Origin: Streptomyces radiopugnans
GTDB taxonomy: Bacteria; Actinomycetota; Actinomycetes; Streptomycetales; Streptomycetaceae
Reading direction: 5' to 3'
Assembly (NCBI RefSeq): GCF_900110735.1
Contig: NZ_FOET01000014.1
Span: 94,881-158,880, forward strand
Length of the DNA: 64,000 nucleotides
The number at the start of each line of letters is the position of its first letter. Position 1 is the first letter of the stretch. The notes beneath the pieces were generated by a model. That model was not told the origin of the DNA. It searched no databases and saw only the letters and a list, made by a program, of their open reading frames with translations. The position numbers and the translations under genes were made by a program. Below are positions 42,479 through 51,597 of this stretch, piece after piece.

Positions 42479-42883
42479 ATGGGGGTGCCGGCCGACAAAC
42501 TCAAGGGCGAACTCGAGTCGCTCAAGGAGTTCAAGAACCGGGTCGACAACATCCTCGAGGAGCTGGAGAGTTCGCCCGCCTCCCCCACGAGGGTCGGGCA
42601 GCAGGAGGTCAAACGCTCTTCCTTCGGGGGCGAGTTCGCCGAGGCCGACGGGATCTACTCGCAGTACGCCCGGGTCCACGCCCAGCTCACCAGGCTCTCC
42701 GGAGTCCTCGGCGACCAGATCGAGGCCATGCGCATCGCCGTCCACGGCGCCGACGTCGGCTTCGGCAACCTGGAGGACGATCTGAAGCGGCGCTTCTGGG
42801 AGCTCCAGACCAGGACCCACCAGCAGCAGCACGCGGCGAGCAAGCAGCCGCCCAGGGACGAGGCCACCGGGGTCACCTACTGA
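42479..42883 (+). CDS. ESX-associated small helical protein, putative substrate partner
   Basis: 134 residues, predicted mostly helical: LKGELESLKEFKNRVDNILEEL, EADGIYSQYARVHAQLTRLSG and NLEDDLKRRFWELQTRTHQQ. The length and two-helix look suggest a WXG100-like fold, but no W-x-G turn is present and no YxxxD/E tail is seen. ATG 42479 follows GGAGGGGGAG. The 17-base gap to the next gene, which does carry both motifs, suggests that the two form a pair, like an Esx or PE/PPE dimer. No firm family assignment. Confidence 0.72.
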   Translation: MGVPADKLKGELESLKEFKNRVDNILEELESSPASPTRVGQQEVKRSSFGGEFAEADGIYSQYARVHAQLTRLSGVLGDQIEAMRIAVHGADVGFGNLEDDLKRRFWELQTRTHQQQHAASKQPPRDEATGVTY

Positions 42884-42899
42884 CGGGGGAGGTACGACC

Positions 42900-44573
42900 G
42901 TGACCGACAAGGACAGGCAGGACGGGCAGGACAGACCCGAGGAGCCGTTCGTCGCAGGGCAGCTCGTCATGACCGACCTCAAGCGCAACGGCGCCTTCAT
43001 CCCGGTCGACCTGTTCGGGGGCGTGGCCGCGCGCAACAGCGTCATGGGCACCACGGACTTCGAGAAGAAGGACCTCGAAGAGATGTTCCCCCTGGTGGAC
43101 GACGCGGACCCGGCCGACATCGAGAACGCCGCCGACACCCTCTGGGACGCGGGCGGCAAGATCAGGCAGATCGGCGACGACCTCAAGAAGCACATCGACA
43201 AGGTCGACTGGGAGGGCGAGTTCGGCGACAGCTTCCGCGAGTGGGGCCGGAAGCTGAGCAGGAACACCCTCCTCCTGGCGGACTTCACCGAGAAGGCCAG
43301 CACCCAGCTGAAGGCCGCCGGAGTCGGCCTGTCCATGGTGCGCAGCGGCATGCCCGAGCGCGATCCGGCGGTCATGGCCGCGCCGCGACTGGAGAGCATC
43401 CCGCCCGAGGAGCGCGTCGAGTCCAACGAGAAGTACAAGCTGGCCAAGAAGAAGGAGGACGACCGCCAGGAGGCCATCAACCAGATGAACCGCCTGGCCT
43501 CCTACTACAAGGTCTCGCACGACAACATGAAGGGCCTGGAGGAGCCGGAGTTCGGCCCGATGCCGAACGTCGGCATGCCGCCGGCGCCGCCCAGGTACAG
43601 GAGAAAGCCCGTCCCTGGGGGTGGGGACGTCTCCGCGTCTCCTGGCCACGGAGGTGGGGGAGCCGTGAGTGGCTCGCAGGCCGCTGGCGTGGGGATGACG
43701 CATTCCGCTCCGGGCGAGCCCGGCTTCGTCGGGGGAGCGCCCGCCCTCCAGGAGCCTGTGCGCACGGACCTGAACACCGTTGCTCCCGTGACGCCTCCCG
43801 CACCCGCCGACACCGGTCCACGCACCTCGCCCGCCCCGACGAGTGGCGGGCCCGTCACGTCCGGTCCCGCCCTGCCCGGTCCTGCCCCCACCCTCACTCC
43901 CAGAGGAGGAGGGAATCTCAAGCAGGTGGGAACCTCCAGGATCCCGGCCGCACACGCTCCAGGTCAGGGGTCCGGCCAGCCCGGCACGGGACGTGCGGGC
44001 GGCCCGTCCACCGTTCCGCCGGCGAACAACACGAACCCCCGTCCGGTCACGGGTTCCGCCCCTCCAGCCGGAAGGGCGCCCACCGCGACGACACCGCCCA
44101 TGGGGCGGGGCGGCAGCGGCATCTTCGGCGGGACTCCGCAGCAGGGCCAAGGGGCATCTAACGGCCCGCGCCTCCCGCGCGGAACCGTGATAGGAGCGGA
44201 GCACGGTATGACGGGACGCCCCTCAGGGGGGGCTGCGGGCACGGGAGCGATCGGCTCGGGGACGGGCAGCGGCTCCACCGGGCGCAGATCGGGTGCGGCG
44301 ACCGGCGGCGGTGCTGTCGGGGCTCCCCGGAGCGCCCCGGGTCAGGGCGGAGTGGTACGCCCCTTCACGCCCGGCGGCTCCGGGCTGGCGAGAGGCGGCA
44401 CAGGAGGAACGGGTGGGAGCGTCCAGAGTACGACGGGCGCGGTACCCCGCAGCGGAAGCGCAAGCTCCCGCGAGGAGAACCGGAAGGACTCCCGCAGGCC
44501 CGACTACCTCACCGAGGACGAAGAGACCTGGCGGACGGGGCGCAACGGAATCGCCCCTCCTGTTATCGACTAA
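42900..44573 (+). CDS. large WXG-type ESX substrate with YxxxD signal (EspE-like, putative)
   Basis: 557 residues. The N-terminal helical domain (about 65-200) has a W-x-G turn at W104-E-G106 (KVDWEGEFGDSF) between two long helices, as in WXG100 and PPE-type proteins. Residues about 230-530 are Pro/Gly/Thr/Ser-rich and low in complexity. The C-terminus carries PDYLTEDEETW (Y536-x-x-x-D540), a textbook YxxxD/E type VII signal, followed by NGIAPPVID. GTG start 42900 after GGGGGAGG. Probably a secreted effector or surface protein; its partner is likely the 134-residue product encoded upstream. Confidence 0.75.
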   Translation: MTDKDRQDGQDRPEEPFVAGQLVMTDLKRNGAFIPVDLFGGVAARNSVMGTTDFEKKDLEEMFPLVDDADPADIENAADTLWDAGGKIRQIGDDLKKHIDKVDWEGEFGDSFREWGRKLSRNTLLLADFTEKASTQLKAAGVGLSMVRSGMPERDPAVMAAPRLESIPPEERVESNEKYKLAKKKEDDRQEAINQMNRLASYYKVSHDNMKGLEEPEFGPMPNVGMPPAPPRYRRKPVPGGGDVSASPGHGGGGAVSGSQAAGVGMTHSAPGEPGFVGGAPALQEPVRTDLNTVAPVTPPAPADTGPRTSPAPTSGGPVTSGPALPGPAPTLTPRGGGNLKQVGTSRIPAAHAPGQGSGQPGTGRAGGPSTVPPANNTNPRPVTGSAPPAGRAPTATTPPMGRGGSGIFGGTPQQGQGASNGPRLPRGTVIGAEHGMTGRPSGGAAGTGAIGSGTGSGSTGRRSGAATGGGAVGAPRSAPGQGGVVRPFTPGGSGLARGGTGGTGGSVQSTTGAVPRSGSASSREENRKDSRRPDYLTEDEETWRTGRNGIAPPVID

Positions 44574-44592
44574 CCCACGACAGAGAGCGGCG

Positions 44593-45861
44593 ATGACGGC
44601 AGGACACGACCACGGCCCCAGGCTGCCGTCGCGGCGTATGCGACGGCGCCTGCTCTCCGTGCTGGCTGCAACCGGTGCATGGACCGTATGCCTCGTCGGG
44701 ACGGCACCTGTAGCTCAAGCGGACGATGTCCGTTCGCAGCAGTGGTACCTGGACGCCATGCGGGCCGAGGAGATGTGGAAGGTCAGCACGGGCGAGGGCA
44801 TCAAGGTGGCCGTCATCGACAGTGGTGTCAACGACTCCACCGATGCTCTCCGGGGCCAGGTACTGCCTGGGGAGGACATGACCGGGACTCCGGGAGAAGC
44901 TACCGATGACTACACGGGCCATGGAACGGACATGGCCGAGATCATCGCTGGCACCGGGAAGAACGGAAGTGTTCGAGGGCTGGCTCCGGGAGCAAAGGTC
45001 ATCCCGTACCGGATTCCGTTGGAGGGCCTCGGCAGCAAGCTCAAAGCCGACGGCTATGTGAAGGCGATCCGCGCGGCGGCCGACAGTGACGCCAAGATCA
45101 TCAGCATGTCCTTCGGAGGCCCTTACTACGACCCCGCTGGAGCAGAGGCGATCGAGTACGCCATCGGCAAAGGGAAACTGCTCTTCGCTTCTGTCGGAAA
45201 CGACGCCGAAGGAAAGAACAGACCGGAATACCCGGCCTCGTACCCCGGCGTGGTCGGCGTGGGCGCCACCGACGAGCAGGGCGAGGTGACGGGCTTCTCC
45301 CAGCACGGCGTCAACGTGGATCTGTCCGCTCCGGGAAGCGAGATGCCCGGATGGTGTGACGAGGACTTCCAGAAGTACTGCGTCAGGGACGGAGGCACCA
45401 GTGCCGCCACCGCCATCGCCTCCGCCTCGGCGGCCCTGATCTGGGCCAAGAACCCCGACTGGACGGCCAACCAGGTCCTGCGTGTGCTGGTGGACACCGC
45501 CGGGCGCAAGGACGGGAAAGACGGAGCCTCCAGCGTCTACATCGGATACGGTGCCGTCCGGCCCCGCATCCACCTGCTCGAAGGCAAGGGCGATCCCGGA
45601 GACCCGGGCAGGAACCCGATCGAGGCCACGGAACCGACCCTCCCGCCGAAGGCGTCCTCCTCCGAGGGGGAGAGCGACGGCAAGAACGACCGGAACGGTG
45701 CCGGGGGAACGGACGAGGACCGGAAGGACCAGGATGAGACCGCGGCCGCCGCGTCGGAGGACGACGGCAGTCTGTGGATCTACCTGGGAGCGGGTGCCGC
45801 GGCGGCCATCGTGGTCGCAGGCGCATCCGTTCTCGTGCGGAGGACGATCCGCAGGACGTGA
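44593..45861 (+). CDS. second mycosin (S8 serine protease, type VII)
   Basis: 422-residue membrane-anchored subtilase. Basic signal peptide to about residue 43 (APVAQADD). Triad D76 (VAVIDSGVN), H110 (YTGHGTDMAEI) and S270 (DGGTSAATAIAS), oxyanion N203. A charged Glu/Asp/Lys linker precedes a C-terminal helix (LWIYLGAGAAAAIVVAGASVLV) and basic end. Surface and loops differ from the first mycosin. It lies immediately before esxB/esxA and 19 bases after the putative substrate gene, which suggests a substrate-specific task. Third-position GC looks relaxed compared with neighbours. Confidence 0.9.
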   Translation: MTAGHDHGPRLPSRRMRRRLLSVLAATGAWTVCLVGTAPVAQADDVRSQQWYLDAMRAEEMWKVSTGEGIKVAVIDSGVNDSTDALRGQVLPGEDMTGTPGEATDDYTGHGTDMAEIIAGTGKNGSVRGLAPGAKVIPYRIPLEGLGSKLKADGYVKAIRAAADSDAKIISMSFGGPYYDPAGAEAIEYAIGKGKLLFASVGNDAEGKNRPEYPASYPGVVGVGATDEQGEVTGFSQHGVNVDLSAPGSEMPGWCDEDFQKYCVRDGGTSAATAIASASAALIWAKNPDWTANQVLRVLVDTAGRKDGKDGASSVYIGYGAVRPRIHLLEGKGDPGDPGRNPIEATEPTLPPKASSSEGESDGKNDRNGAGGTDEDRKDQDETAAAASEDDGSLWIYLGAGAAAAIVVAGASVLVRRTIRRT

Positions 45862-45932
45862 CGGGGGCCCGCACGCGGAGCGCCCATGACGACCAGCCAG
45901 TGAGCACCATCAACCCATTCGAGGAGAACGGT

Positions 45933-46298
45933 ATGTCCGGAGAAGGCGGCGGCGACTTCCAGTCAAATGATGCCGATCTCAAGTCGCTGATCGACCAGGT
46001 CAACGACATGCAGGCCAAGCTCAAGAGCAAGATCTCCAACCTGAACGCCGTGGTCGACACGATCCAGGGCGCCTGGAAGGGCGAGGCCGCGAGCTCCTAC
46101 GACCGGCTCCAGCGGCAGACGAACGAGTACGCCCAGAAGCTGGACGGCAGGCTCCAGATGATCGAGGAAGCCCTCCAGGCGAGCAAGGACGGGTTCACCA
46201 CCAACGAGATCGACCAGATGGAGAAGTTCAACCAACTGGCGAAGGCGAGCCCGATCAGCGACTTCGCCGGTACGGGCATCACTCCGACCGTCAAGTAA
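45933..46298 (+). CDS. esxB: WXG100-family protein EsxB-like
   Basis: 121-residue Esx protein: two helices joined by W48-K-G50 (TIQGAWKGEAASSYDRLQ), with a longer-than-usual C-terminal extension (residues about 100-121, KASPISDFAGTGITPTVK). It forms the helical hairpin dimer with the next product and is exported by the ESX system. No YxxxD/E signal is seen in it. ATG 45933 follows GAGGAGA; a GTG 33 bases upstream is possible. The esxB name rests on gene order, not on direct similarity, and could be swapped with esxA. Confidence 0.88.
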   Translation: MSGEGGGDFQSNDADLKSLIDQVNDMQAKLKSKISNLNAVVDTIQGAWKGEAASSYDRLQRQTNEYAQKLDGRLQMIEEALQASKDGFTTNEIDQMEKFNQLAKASPISDFAGTGITPTVK

Positions 46299-46327
46299 CG
46301 AGCCATACAGAGAAGGGAGGGGCCGAC

Positions 46328-46615
46328 ATGACCATCAAGATCACCTATGGCACCGTCACCGCCGCGGCGGCGGACATCCGCAGTGCGGCCAAGGACCTGA
46401 CGAACGAGCTCAACGCGCTCGAAGACCGCGTGATGAAGGTCGTCAACACCTGGAACGGTGAGGCCAGGAACGCGTTCAAGGCCAAGCATGACGGCTGGGG
46501 CCGGGACGTCAGCGGCCTGAACACCACCCTCAACGCGATCGCCGACAAGCTGGACGAGTCGACCAGCGGCTACCAGCAGACGGACCGCAGGGCGGCCCAG
46601 CGGTTCGAGTTCTGA
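46328..46615 (+). CDS. esxA: WXG100-family protein EsxA-like
   Basis: 95-residue Esx protein with W42-N-G44 (VVNTWNGEARNAF) in the helical hairpin and a C-terminal Y82-Q-Q-T-D86, a YxxxD secretion motif, in TSGYQQTDRRAAQRFEF. It is the partner of the preceding Esx product and is expected to leave the cell as a heterodimer through EccC. GAAGGGAGGGG precedes the ATG. A strong terminator follows. Confidence 0.92.
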   Translation: MTIKITYGTVTAAAADIRSAAKDLTNELNALEDRVMKVVNTWNGEARNAFKAKHDGWGRDVSGLNTTLNAIADKLDESTSGYQQTDRRAAQRFEF

Positions 46616-46644
46616 TCCCTCGGGTCAGTCGCGAACACCTCGTC

Positions 46645-46686
46645 GGGCGCCCGGCGACCGGATGCGCATCCGGTCGCCGGGCGCCC
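46645..46686. terminator. bidirectional terminator after esxA
   Basis: A perfect 42-base palindrome (21-bp arms, no spacer) between convergent esxA and the DUF397 gene; the hairpin would close on its own centre. Confidence 0.85.
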
Positions 46687-46727
46687 GCCCGCTTTCCCGG
46701 CCGGTACGGGAACCGAGGCGCGGGGCC

Positions 46728-46961
46728 TCAGGGCTTGAGGTCGAACTCCCCGTCGCGGACCCCGAGTACGAAGGCCCGCCACTCGGCGGCGGTGTAGCGC
46801 AGCACGGTGTCGGGGTCCTTGGAGTTGCGCATGGCCACGGCACCGCCCGGCAGATGGGCGATCTCCACCTTCTCGTCCTCCGGACCGCCGGGTGCGCTCT
46901 CCCAGACGGCGTCGGAGATGTCCATCGCGTACAGCTCGTCCTTCTCCTGCTGAGTCCCCAT
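46728..46961 (-). CDS. DUF397 family protein
   Basis: 77-residue protein. The C-terminal half has the DUF397 signature GGAVAMRNSKDPDTVLRYTA and EWRAFVLGVRDGEFDLKP. DUF397 proteins in Streptomyces are usually encoded beside an XRE-type regulator; none is adjacent here. ATG 46961 was chosen because AAGGA precedes it and the longer frame is uncharacteristic. It lies inside the ESX locus between esxA and eccC. Confidence 0.85.
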   Translation of the reverse strand: MGTQQEKDELYAMDISDAVWESAPGGPEDEKVEIAHLPGGAVAMRNSKDPDTVLRYTAAEWRAFVLGVRDGEFDLKP

Positions 46962-47328
46962 CAGTGTCCTTCCTCGATGGACGGCGGCGACGGGAGCGTG
47001 CTCCCGCGCCACGCCGAGCACGGGTCCGCGGTGCGGCGGCGGTGAACGTGAGGGGCACGGCGCGGCGCTCCGCGGCTCACGGCCCCCGGGCAAGATAACA
47101 GCCCCGCACGGGCTCCGAGAGGAGTCCGCGCAACCTCCCGACCACGGCGAACGCCGGTTCGAGACGGCTCGCGGACATGCCCGGAGCCGGCCGGGGACCC
47201 GCCGCTCGAAGCGGTCCGCGGCGGAGCACGGCGCGATGGCGGCGCCGACGGCTCCCGGAGGCGGAACGCCCCGGGGCGGCGGTTACGGCCGGCGGGGCCG
47301 GACGTGCCGCCGCCCCGGGGCAAGGGGA
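46962..47328. other. 367-bp gap between the DUF397 and eccC genes
   Basis: No gene is supported. It holds the upstream region of the DUF397 gene and the eccC terminator at 47268-47321. Confidence 0.6.
47268..47321 (-). terminator. terminator after eccC
   Basis: GCCCCGGGGCGGCGG and its perfect 15-base complement separated by 24 bases, eight bases past the eccC stop on the minus strand. Confidence 0.7.
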
Positions 47329-50300
47329 TCAGCGCGGGGGCAGCCAGCCCACCTGGACCAACGGGGCCCCGCGCTTGCGGGAGACGAAGTGGCCCCGGCC
47401 GGGCGGCATCGGCCGGCCGCGGACGTTGCCGAGGAGATCCCCCTCGCCCGGGTCGGCGGAGAGGACCACGCCCTGGGCCCCGAGTTCCTTCATGCGCTGC
47501 ATGAACGGCTCGTAGGAGGCGCGGGAGGCCCCGGCGGAGCTGCGGGCGATGATGAAGCAGACACCGATGTCCCGGGCGAAGGGAAGGTGCTCGACGAGCA
47601 TCGCCAGCGGGTTGCCGCTGGAGGTGGAGACCAGCTCGTAGTCGTCGATGATCATGAACATCTTCGGGCCGTGCCACCAGCTGCGGTCGCGGAGCTGCTG
47701 CGGGGTGACGTCCTCCGGCGGGGTGCGCTTCTCCATCAGGTCCTTCATCGCGGCCATGTGCGTGTCCATGGCGTTGGACATGGCGGCGTACACGATGAGG
47801 TGGGAGTCGGGGATGTCGCCCAGCAGCGAGCGCCGGTAGTCGGCGACGACGATGCGCGCCTCGTCGGGCGTGTAGCGCTCGCAGATCTGCTTGGCCAGCA
47901 GGCGCAGCAGCGCCGTCTTGCCCGACTCGCTCTCGCCGAAGACCAGGAAGAACGGATCGGTCTCGAAGTCGACGAAGACCGGCTGCAGGGTGTTCTCGTC
48001 GATGCCGAAGGCGACGCCGTACCCCGGGTGGTCGCCGCCCCGCGGCAGCCGGTCGGCGGGCAGCTCGCGCGGCAGCAGCCGCACCGGCGGGGCCGCGGGG
48101 CCCTGCCAGGCGCCGGCCACCGCCCGGGTCAGCGCCGCGGTGGCGTCGGAGAGCTCATCGTCGGAGGCGACGCCGTCGATGCGCGGCACAGCGGTCATGA
48201 AGTGCAGCTTCTCCGGCGTCTGGCCGCGCCCGGGAACGCCGGTGGGCACGTTCGCGGCGACCCTGCGGTCGAACTCCGAGTCCATGGTGTCGCCCAGCCG
48301 CAGCTCCAGCCGGTTCAGCAACTGGTCCTTCAGGGCCGGACGCACCTCCATGTAGCGGGAGGCCGCCACCACGACGTGAATTCCGTAGCCCAGACCGCGG
48401 GCGGCGATGTCGGTGACGACGGCCTCCAGCATCTCGTACTCCTGCTTGAAGGCGCCCCAGCCGTCGACGACCAGGAACACGTCGCCCCACGGCTGGTCGG
48501 TGATCTCCCCGCGGGCCCGGCGGCGCCGGAAGGTGGCGATGGAGTCGACGCCGCTGGCCCGGAAGTACTCCTCGCGCTGGTTGAGCACGCCGGCGACCTC
48601 GGCCACGGTCCGCCGCACCCGCTCCGGGTCCAGCCGGGAGGCGATGCCGCCCACGTGCGGCAGGTCCTTCACGGCCGTCAGGCCGCCGCCGCCGAAGTCC
48701 AGCCCGTAGAACTGCACCTCCTGCGGGGTGTGGGTGAGGGCGAAGGAGGCGATCAGGGTGCGCAGCAGGGTGGACTTGCCCGACTGCGGGCCGCCGACGA
48801 CCAGCATGTGGCCCGCTGCGCCGGAGAAGTCGCGCAGCAGCGTCTCACGCCGCTGCTCGAACGGCTTGTCCACCAGACCCAGGGGCACCGTCAGCCGGCC
48901 CGCGTGCGGATGGTCCGGCTGGGTCAGGCCGCGGCCGGGCACCGCCGTCAGACCGGGCAGCAGCTCGTCCAGCGGCGATGCCTGGTCCAGCGGCGGCAGC
49001 CACACCTGGTGGGCGGCCGGTCCCTGGTTCTCCAGCCGGCGCACGATGACGTCCAGAACGGTGTCGGCCAGCGCGTCGTCGTCGGCCGGGGCGGCGGGCA
49101 CGGGGGCCCGGGCGGGCTCGGCGCGCCGGGGAGCCGGCACCGGGACCGGCCTGGCGGTGAAGAGCACCGGCCGGCGCTCGGCCGGCAGCGGCCCGCCTGC
49201 GGCCCCGGCTCCGGCGGAGGTGCCGGAGCGGTAGGTGCCCGAGACGTAGGCGGCCTTGAAGCGGACCATCTCGTCGGTGCCGAACTTCAGATAGCCCGAA
49301 CCGGGCACCGACGGCAGGTGGTACGCGTCCGGCACGCCCAGCGCCGCGCGGGACTCGGCCGCCGAGAAGGTGCGCAGACCGATCCGGTAGGACAGGTACG
49401 TCTCCAGCCCGCGCAGCCGGCCCTCCTCCAGACGCTGCGAGGCCAGCAGCAGGTGCACGCCCAGCGAACGGCCGATGCGGCCGATCTGGATGAACATGTC
49501 GATGAAGTCCGGCTTGGCCGTCAGCAGTTCGCTGAACTCGTCGATGACCAGCACCAGGGAGGGCAGCGGGATCAGCGGGGCGCCCGCGGCCCGGGCCCGC
49601 TCGTAGTCGTGGATGTTGGCGTAGTTGCCGGCGTCGCGCAGCAGCTCCTGGCGGCGGTTGAGCTCGCCGCGGATGGAGTCGCCCATGCGGTCGACCAGCG
49701 AGAGGTCGTCGGCCAGGTTGGTGATGACGGCCGCCACGTGCGGCATCTGCGACATCCCGGCGAAGGTCGCGCCGCCCTTGAAGTCCGCCAGCACGAAGTT
49801 CAGCGTCTCCGAGGAGTGCGTGACCGCCAGGCCCAGGACCAGGGTGCGCAGCAGCTCCGACTTGCCCGAACCGGTCGCGCCGACGCACAGGCCGTGCGGG
49901 CCCATGCCGTCCTGCGCGGCCTCCTTCAGGTCCAGCATGACCGGCTGGCCGGCCTCGCCCACGCCGATGGGCACGCGCAGCCGCTCGGCCGTGGACCGCG
50001 GCCGCCAGGTGCGCCGTACGTCGACCGAGGCGGCGTCGCCCAGACTCAGCAGGTCGGTGAACTCCAGGTTCGCCAGCAGCGGTTCGTCGTCGTCGCCGCC
50101 CGTGCCCACGCGCAGCGGGGCGAGCTGGCGGGCCAGCGCCTCGGCGGCCTCCGGGGAGAGGGAGTCGGGCCGCCCCTGGTACACCGCGCCGTGCGCCGAC
50201 TCCAGCCGCAGCTCGCCGGGGCGTACGACCACCGACAGGCCGCCGCGCGGACTGCCGATGTCACCGGGCACGACCTCGATGACGGTGACCCCCTGCAGCC

Positions 50301-51330
50301 CCTCGGCGGAGGCCAGCATCGAGTCCGGCGGCACCACGGAGCCGCCGTCCAGCACGACCACCACGTGGGGCTGGTCCAGCAGCGGCGGCCCGGAGGAGTT
50401 GAAGCGGGGCCGGCCCTCCAGCTTCGCGCCCAGCAGATGCTCCAGGCCCGCCGGATCCCCCGTGATCAGCCGTCCGCTGCCCGCCCCGTCGGCGACGCCG
50501 GACACCTGCACGTGCGGCAGCCACTTGGCCCACTCCCAGCGCTCGGCGCCGTCCCGCCCGGTCACCACGCCGACCACCAGGTCCTCGGGGGAATGCAGGG
50601 TGACCAGGGAGGCGACCATGGCGCGGACGGCACCGTGCACCGACTCCGGGTCGCCGCTCACCGTCAGGTGGTAGAAGGCGCGCAGGGACACGGCCATCGG
50701 CAGGTTCGCGACGGTGCCCTGCGTCTGCAGGAACTGGTGCATCGCACCGGCCGTCAGTGGCTCCAGCTCGTCCACCGGAGCCGTCTCCGGGGCCACCAGC
50801 GGGGTGGCGAGCCGCTGTTCGCCCAGGCCGACGCGCACGTGCACGAAGTCGTCGTCGCTCGCGCGCCGTTCCCACACCCGGCTGGGCGCCTCCCCGGCGA
50901 AGCGCGGGGAGGACTCGGCGACCAGGGCCCACAGCTGGTCCGGCGAGGGGTGCAGGTAGTACTGCGCGTCCCGCTGCATCCGCGCCGTCCTGCGGACCTT
51001 GCGCCTGGTCTGCGCCAGGTACTTGAGGTAGTCGCGGCGCATCTGGGCCATCTCGCCCTGGGTGCCCCGGCGGAACCGCACGATGGTGGCGATGAGCATG
51101 GCCACGGTGGACGCGATCATGATCACGCCCATGATGCGCATGAAGGGGTGCGCGTTCGGCATGAAGAAGAAGACCACCGAACCGCCCATGCCCAGCATCG
51201 GCAGGAGCTGGAACAGCACGCCCTCCTGCTGCCCGCGCGGGAGTTCGGGCGGCGGTTCGAGCCTCAGATCCTCGCCGGGCACGCTGGGCGGCAGCACCCG
51301 CGGCGGACGCTTGACGACGATCTGGCTCAC
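47329..51330 (-). CDS. eccC: type VII secretion ATPase EccC (FtsK/SpoIIIE family)
   Basis: Motor of the ESX system, 1333 residues. Two membrane helices (about 37-57, 64-86) precede three FtsK/SpoIIIE ATPase domains. Domain 1: Walker A GATGSGKSE near 484, Walker B VLVIDEF. Domain 2: GGPQSGKST near 845, Walker B LVVDGW without the acidic partner. Domain 3: GESESGKTA near 1129, Walker B IIDDYE. It recognises YxxxD/E substrates via the last domain. GTG at 51330 begins MSQIVVKRPPRVLPPS, the family start; the frame stays open far upstream by GC bias. It is one fused chain, not split EccCa/EccCb. Divergent from eccD. Confidence 0.96.
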   Translation of the reverse strand: MSQIVVKRPPRVLPPSVPGEDLRLEPPPELPRGQQEGVLFQLLPMLGMGGSVVFFFMPNAHPFMRIMGVIMIASTVAMLIATIVRFRRGTQGEMAQMRRDYLKYLAQTRRKVRRTARMQRDAQYYLHPSPDQLWALVAESSPRFAGEAPSRVWERRASDDDFVHVRVGLGEQRLATPLVAPETAPVDELEPLTAGAMHQFLQTQGTVANLPMAVSLRAFYHLTVSGDPESVHGAVRAMVASLVTLHSPEDLVVGVVTGRDGAERWEWAKWLPHVQVSGVADGAGSGRLITGDPAGLEHLLGAKLEGRPRFNSSGPPLLDQPHVVVVLDGGSVVPPDSMLASAEGLQGVTVIEVVPGDIGSPRGGLSVVVRPGELRLESAHGAVYQGRPDSLSPEAAEALARQLAPLRVGTGGDDDEPLLANLEFTDLLSLGDAASVDVRRTWRPRSTAERLRVPIGVGEAGQPVMLDLKEAAQDGMGPHGLCVGATGSGKSELLRTLVLGLAVTHSSETLNFVLADFKGGATFAGMSQMPHVAAVITNLADDLSLVDRMGDSIRGELNRRQELLRDAGNYANIHDYERARAAGAPLIPLPSLVLVIDEFSELLTAKPDFIDMFIQIGRIGRSLGVHLLLASQRLEEGRLRGLETYLSYRIGLRTFSAAESRAALGVPDAYHLPSVPGSGYLKFGTDEMVRFKAAYVSGTYRSGTSAGAGAAGGPLPAERRPVLFTARPVPVPAPRRAEPARAPVPAAPADDDALADTVLDVIVRRLENQGPAAHQVWLPPLDQASPLDELLPGLTAVPGRGLTQPDHPHAGRLTVPLGLVDKPFEQRRETLLRDFSGAAGHMLVVGGPQSGKSTLLRTLIASFALTHTPQEVQFYGLDFGGGGLTAVKDLPHVGGIASRLDPERVRRTVAEVAGVLNQREEYFRASGVDSIATFRRRRARGEITDQPWGDVFLVVDGWGAFKQEYEMLEAVVTDIAARGLGYGIHVVVAASRYMEVRPALKDQLLNRLELRLGDTMDSEFDRRVAANVPTGVPGRGQTPEKLHFMTAVPRIDGVASDDELSDATAALTRAVAGAWQGPAAPPVRLLPRELPADRLPRGGDHPGYGVAFGIDENTLQPVFVDFETDPFFLVFGESESGKTALLRLLAKQICERYTPDEARIVVADYRRSLLGDIPDSHLIVYAAMSNAMDTHMAAMKDLMEKRTPPEDVTPQQLRDRSWWHGPKMFMIIDDYELVSTSSGNPLAMLVEHLPFARDIGVCFIIARSSAGASRASYEPFMQRMKELGAQGVVLSADPGEGDLLGNVRGRPMPPGRGHFVSRKRGAPLVQVGWLPPR

Positions 51331-51413
51331 GGAAGCATCAATCCCTCGGGAGAGCGGGACGGTGGTGTGCCTGCCGACGCCCCCGTGGCGACGGACCCCG
51401 TCCGCGCGGGGCG

Positions 51414-51452
51414 ATACTACTGGCAGCCGCCGGTGCCGGGGGGCGGTAGGGT
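51414..51452. promoter_or_regulatory. divergent promoter region eccC / eccD
   Basis: TAGGGT at 51447-51452 on the plus strand could start eccD mRNA near 51460, leaving a leader of about 138 bases. TAGTAT on the minus strand (51419-51414) could start eccC. The -35 boxes are not clear. Confidence 0.45.
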
Positions 51453-51597
51453 GGCGCGCGACATATGCGCAGCGTGAGCGGCCGGCCGAGGGTGAAAAGC
51501 CGCGGTGGGGCGCGGAGTTCCCGGGGAGGGGCCGTGCGCATCGTGTGGAGCCAATGAGCCAGTGAGCCAGCGAGCAGCCCACGAGGGGGATCTCAAG

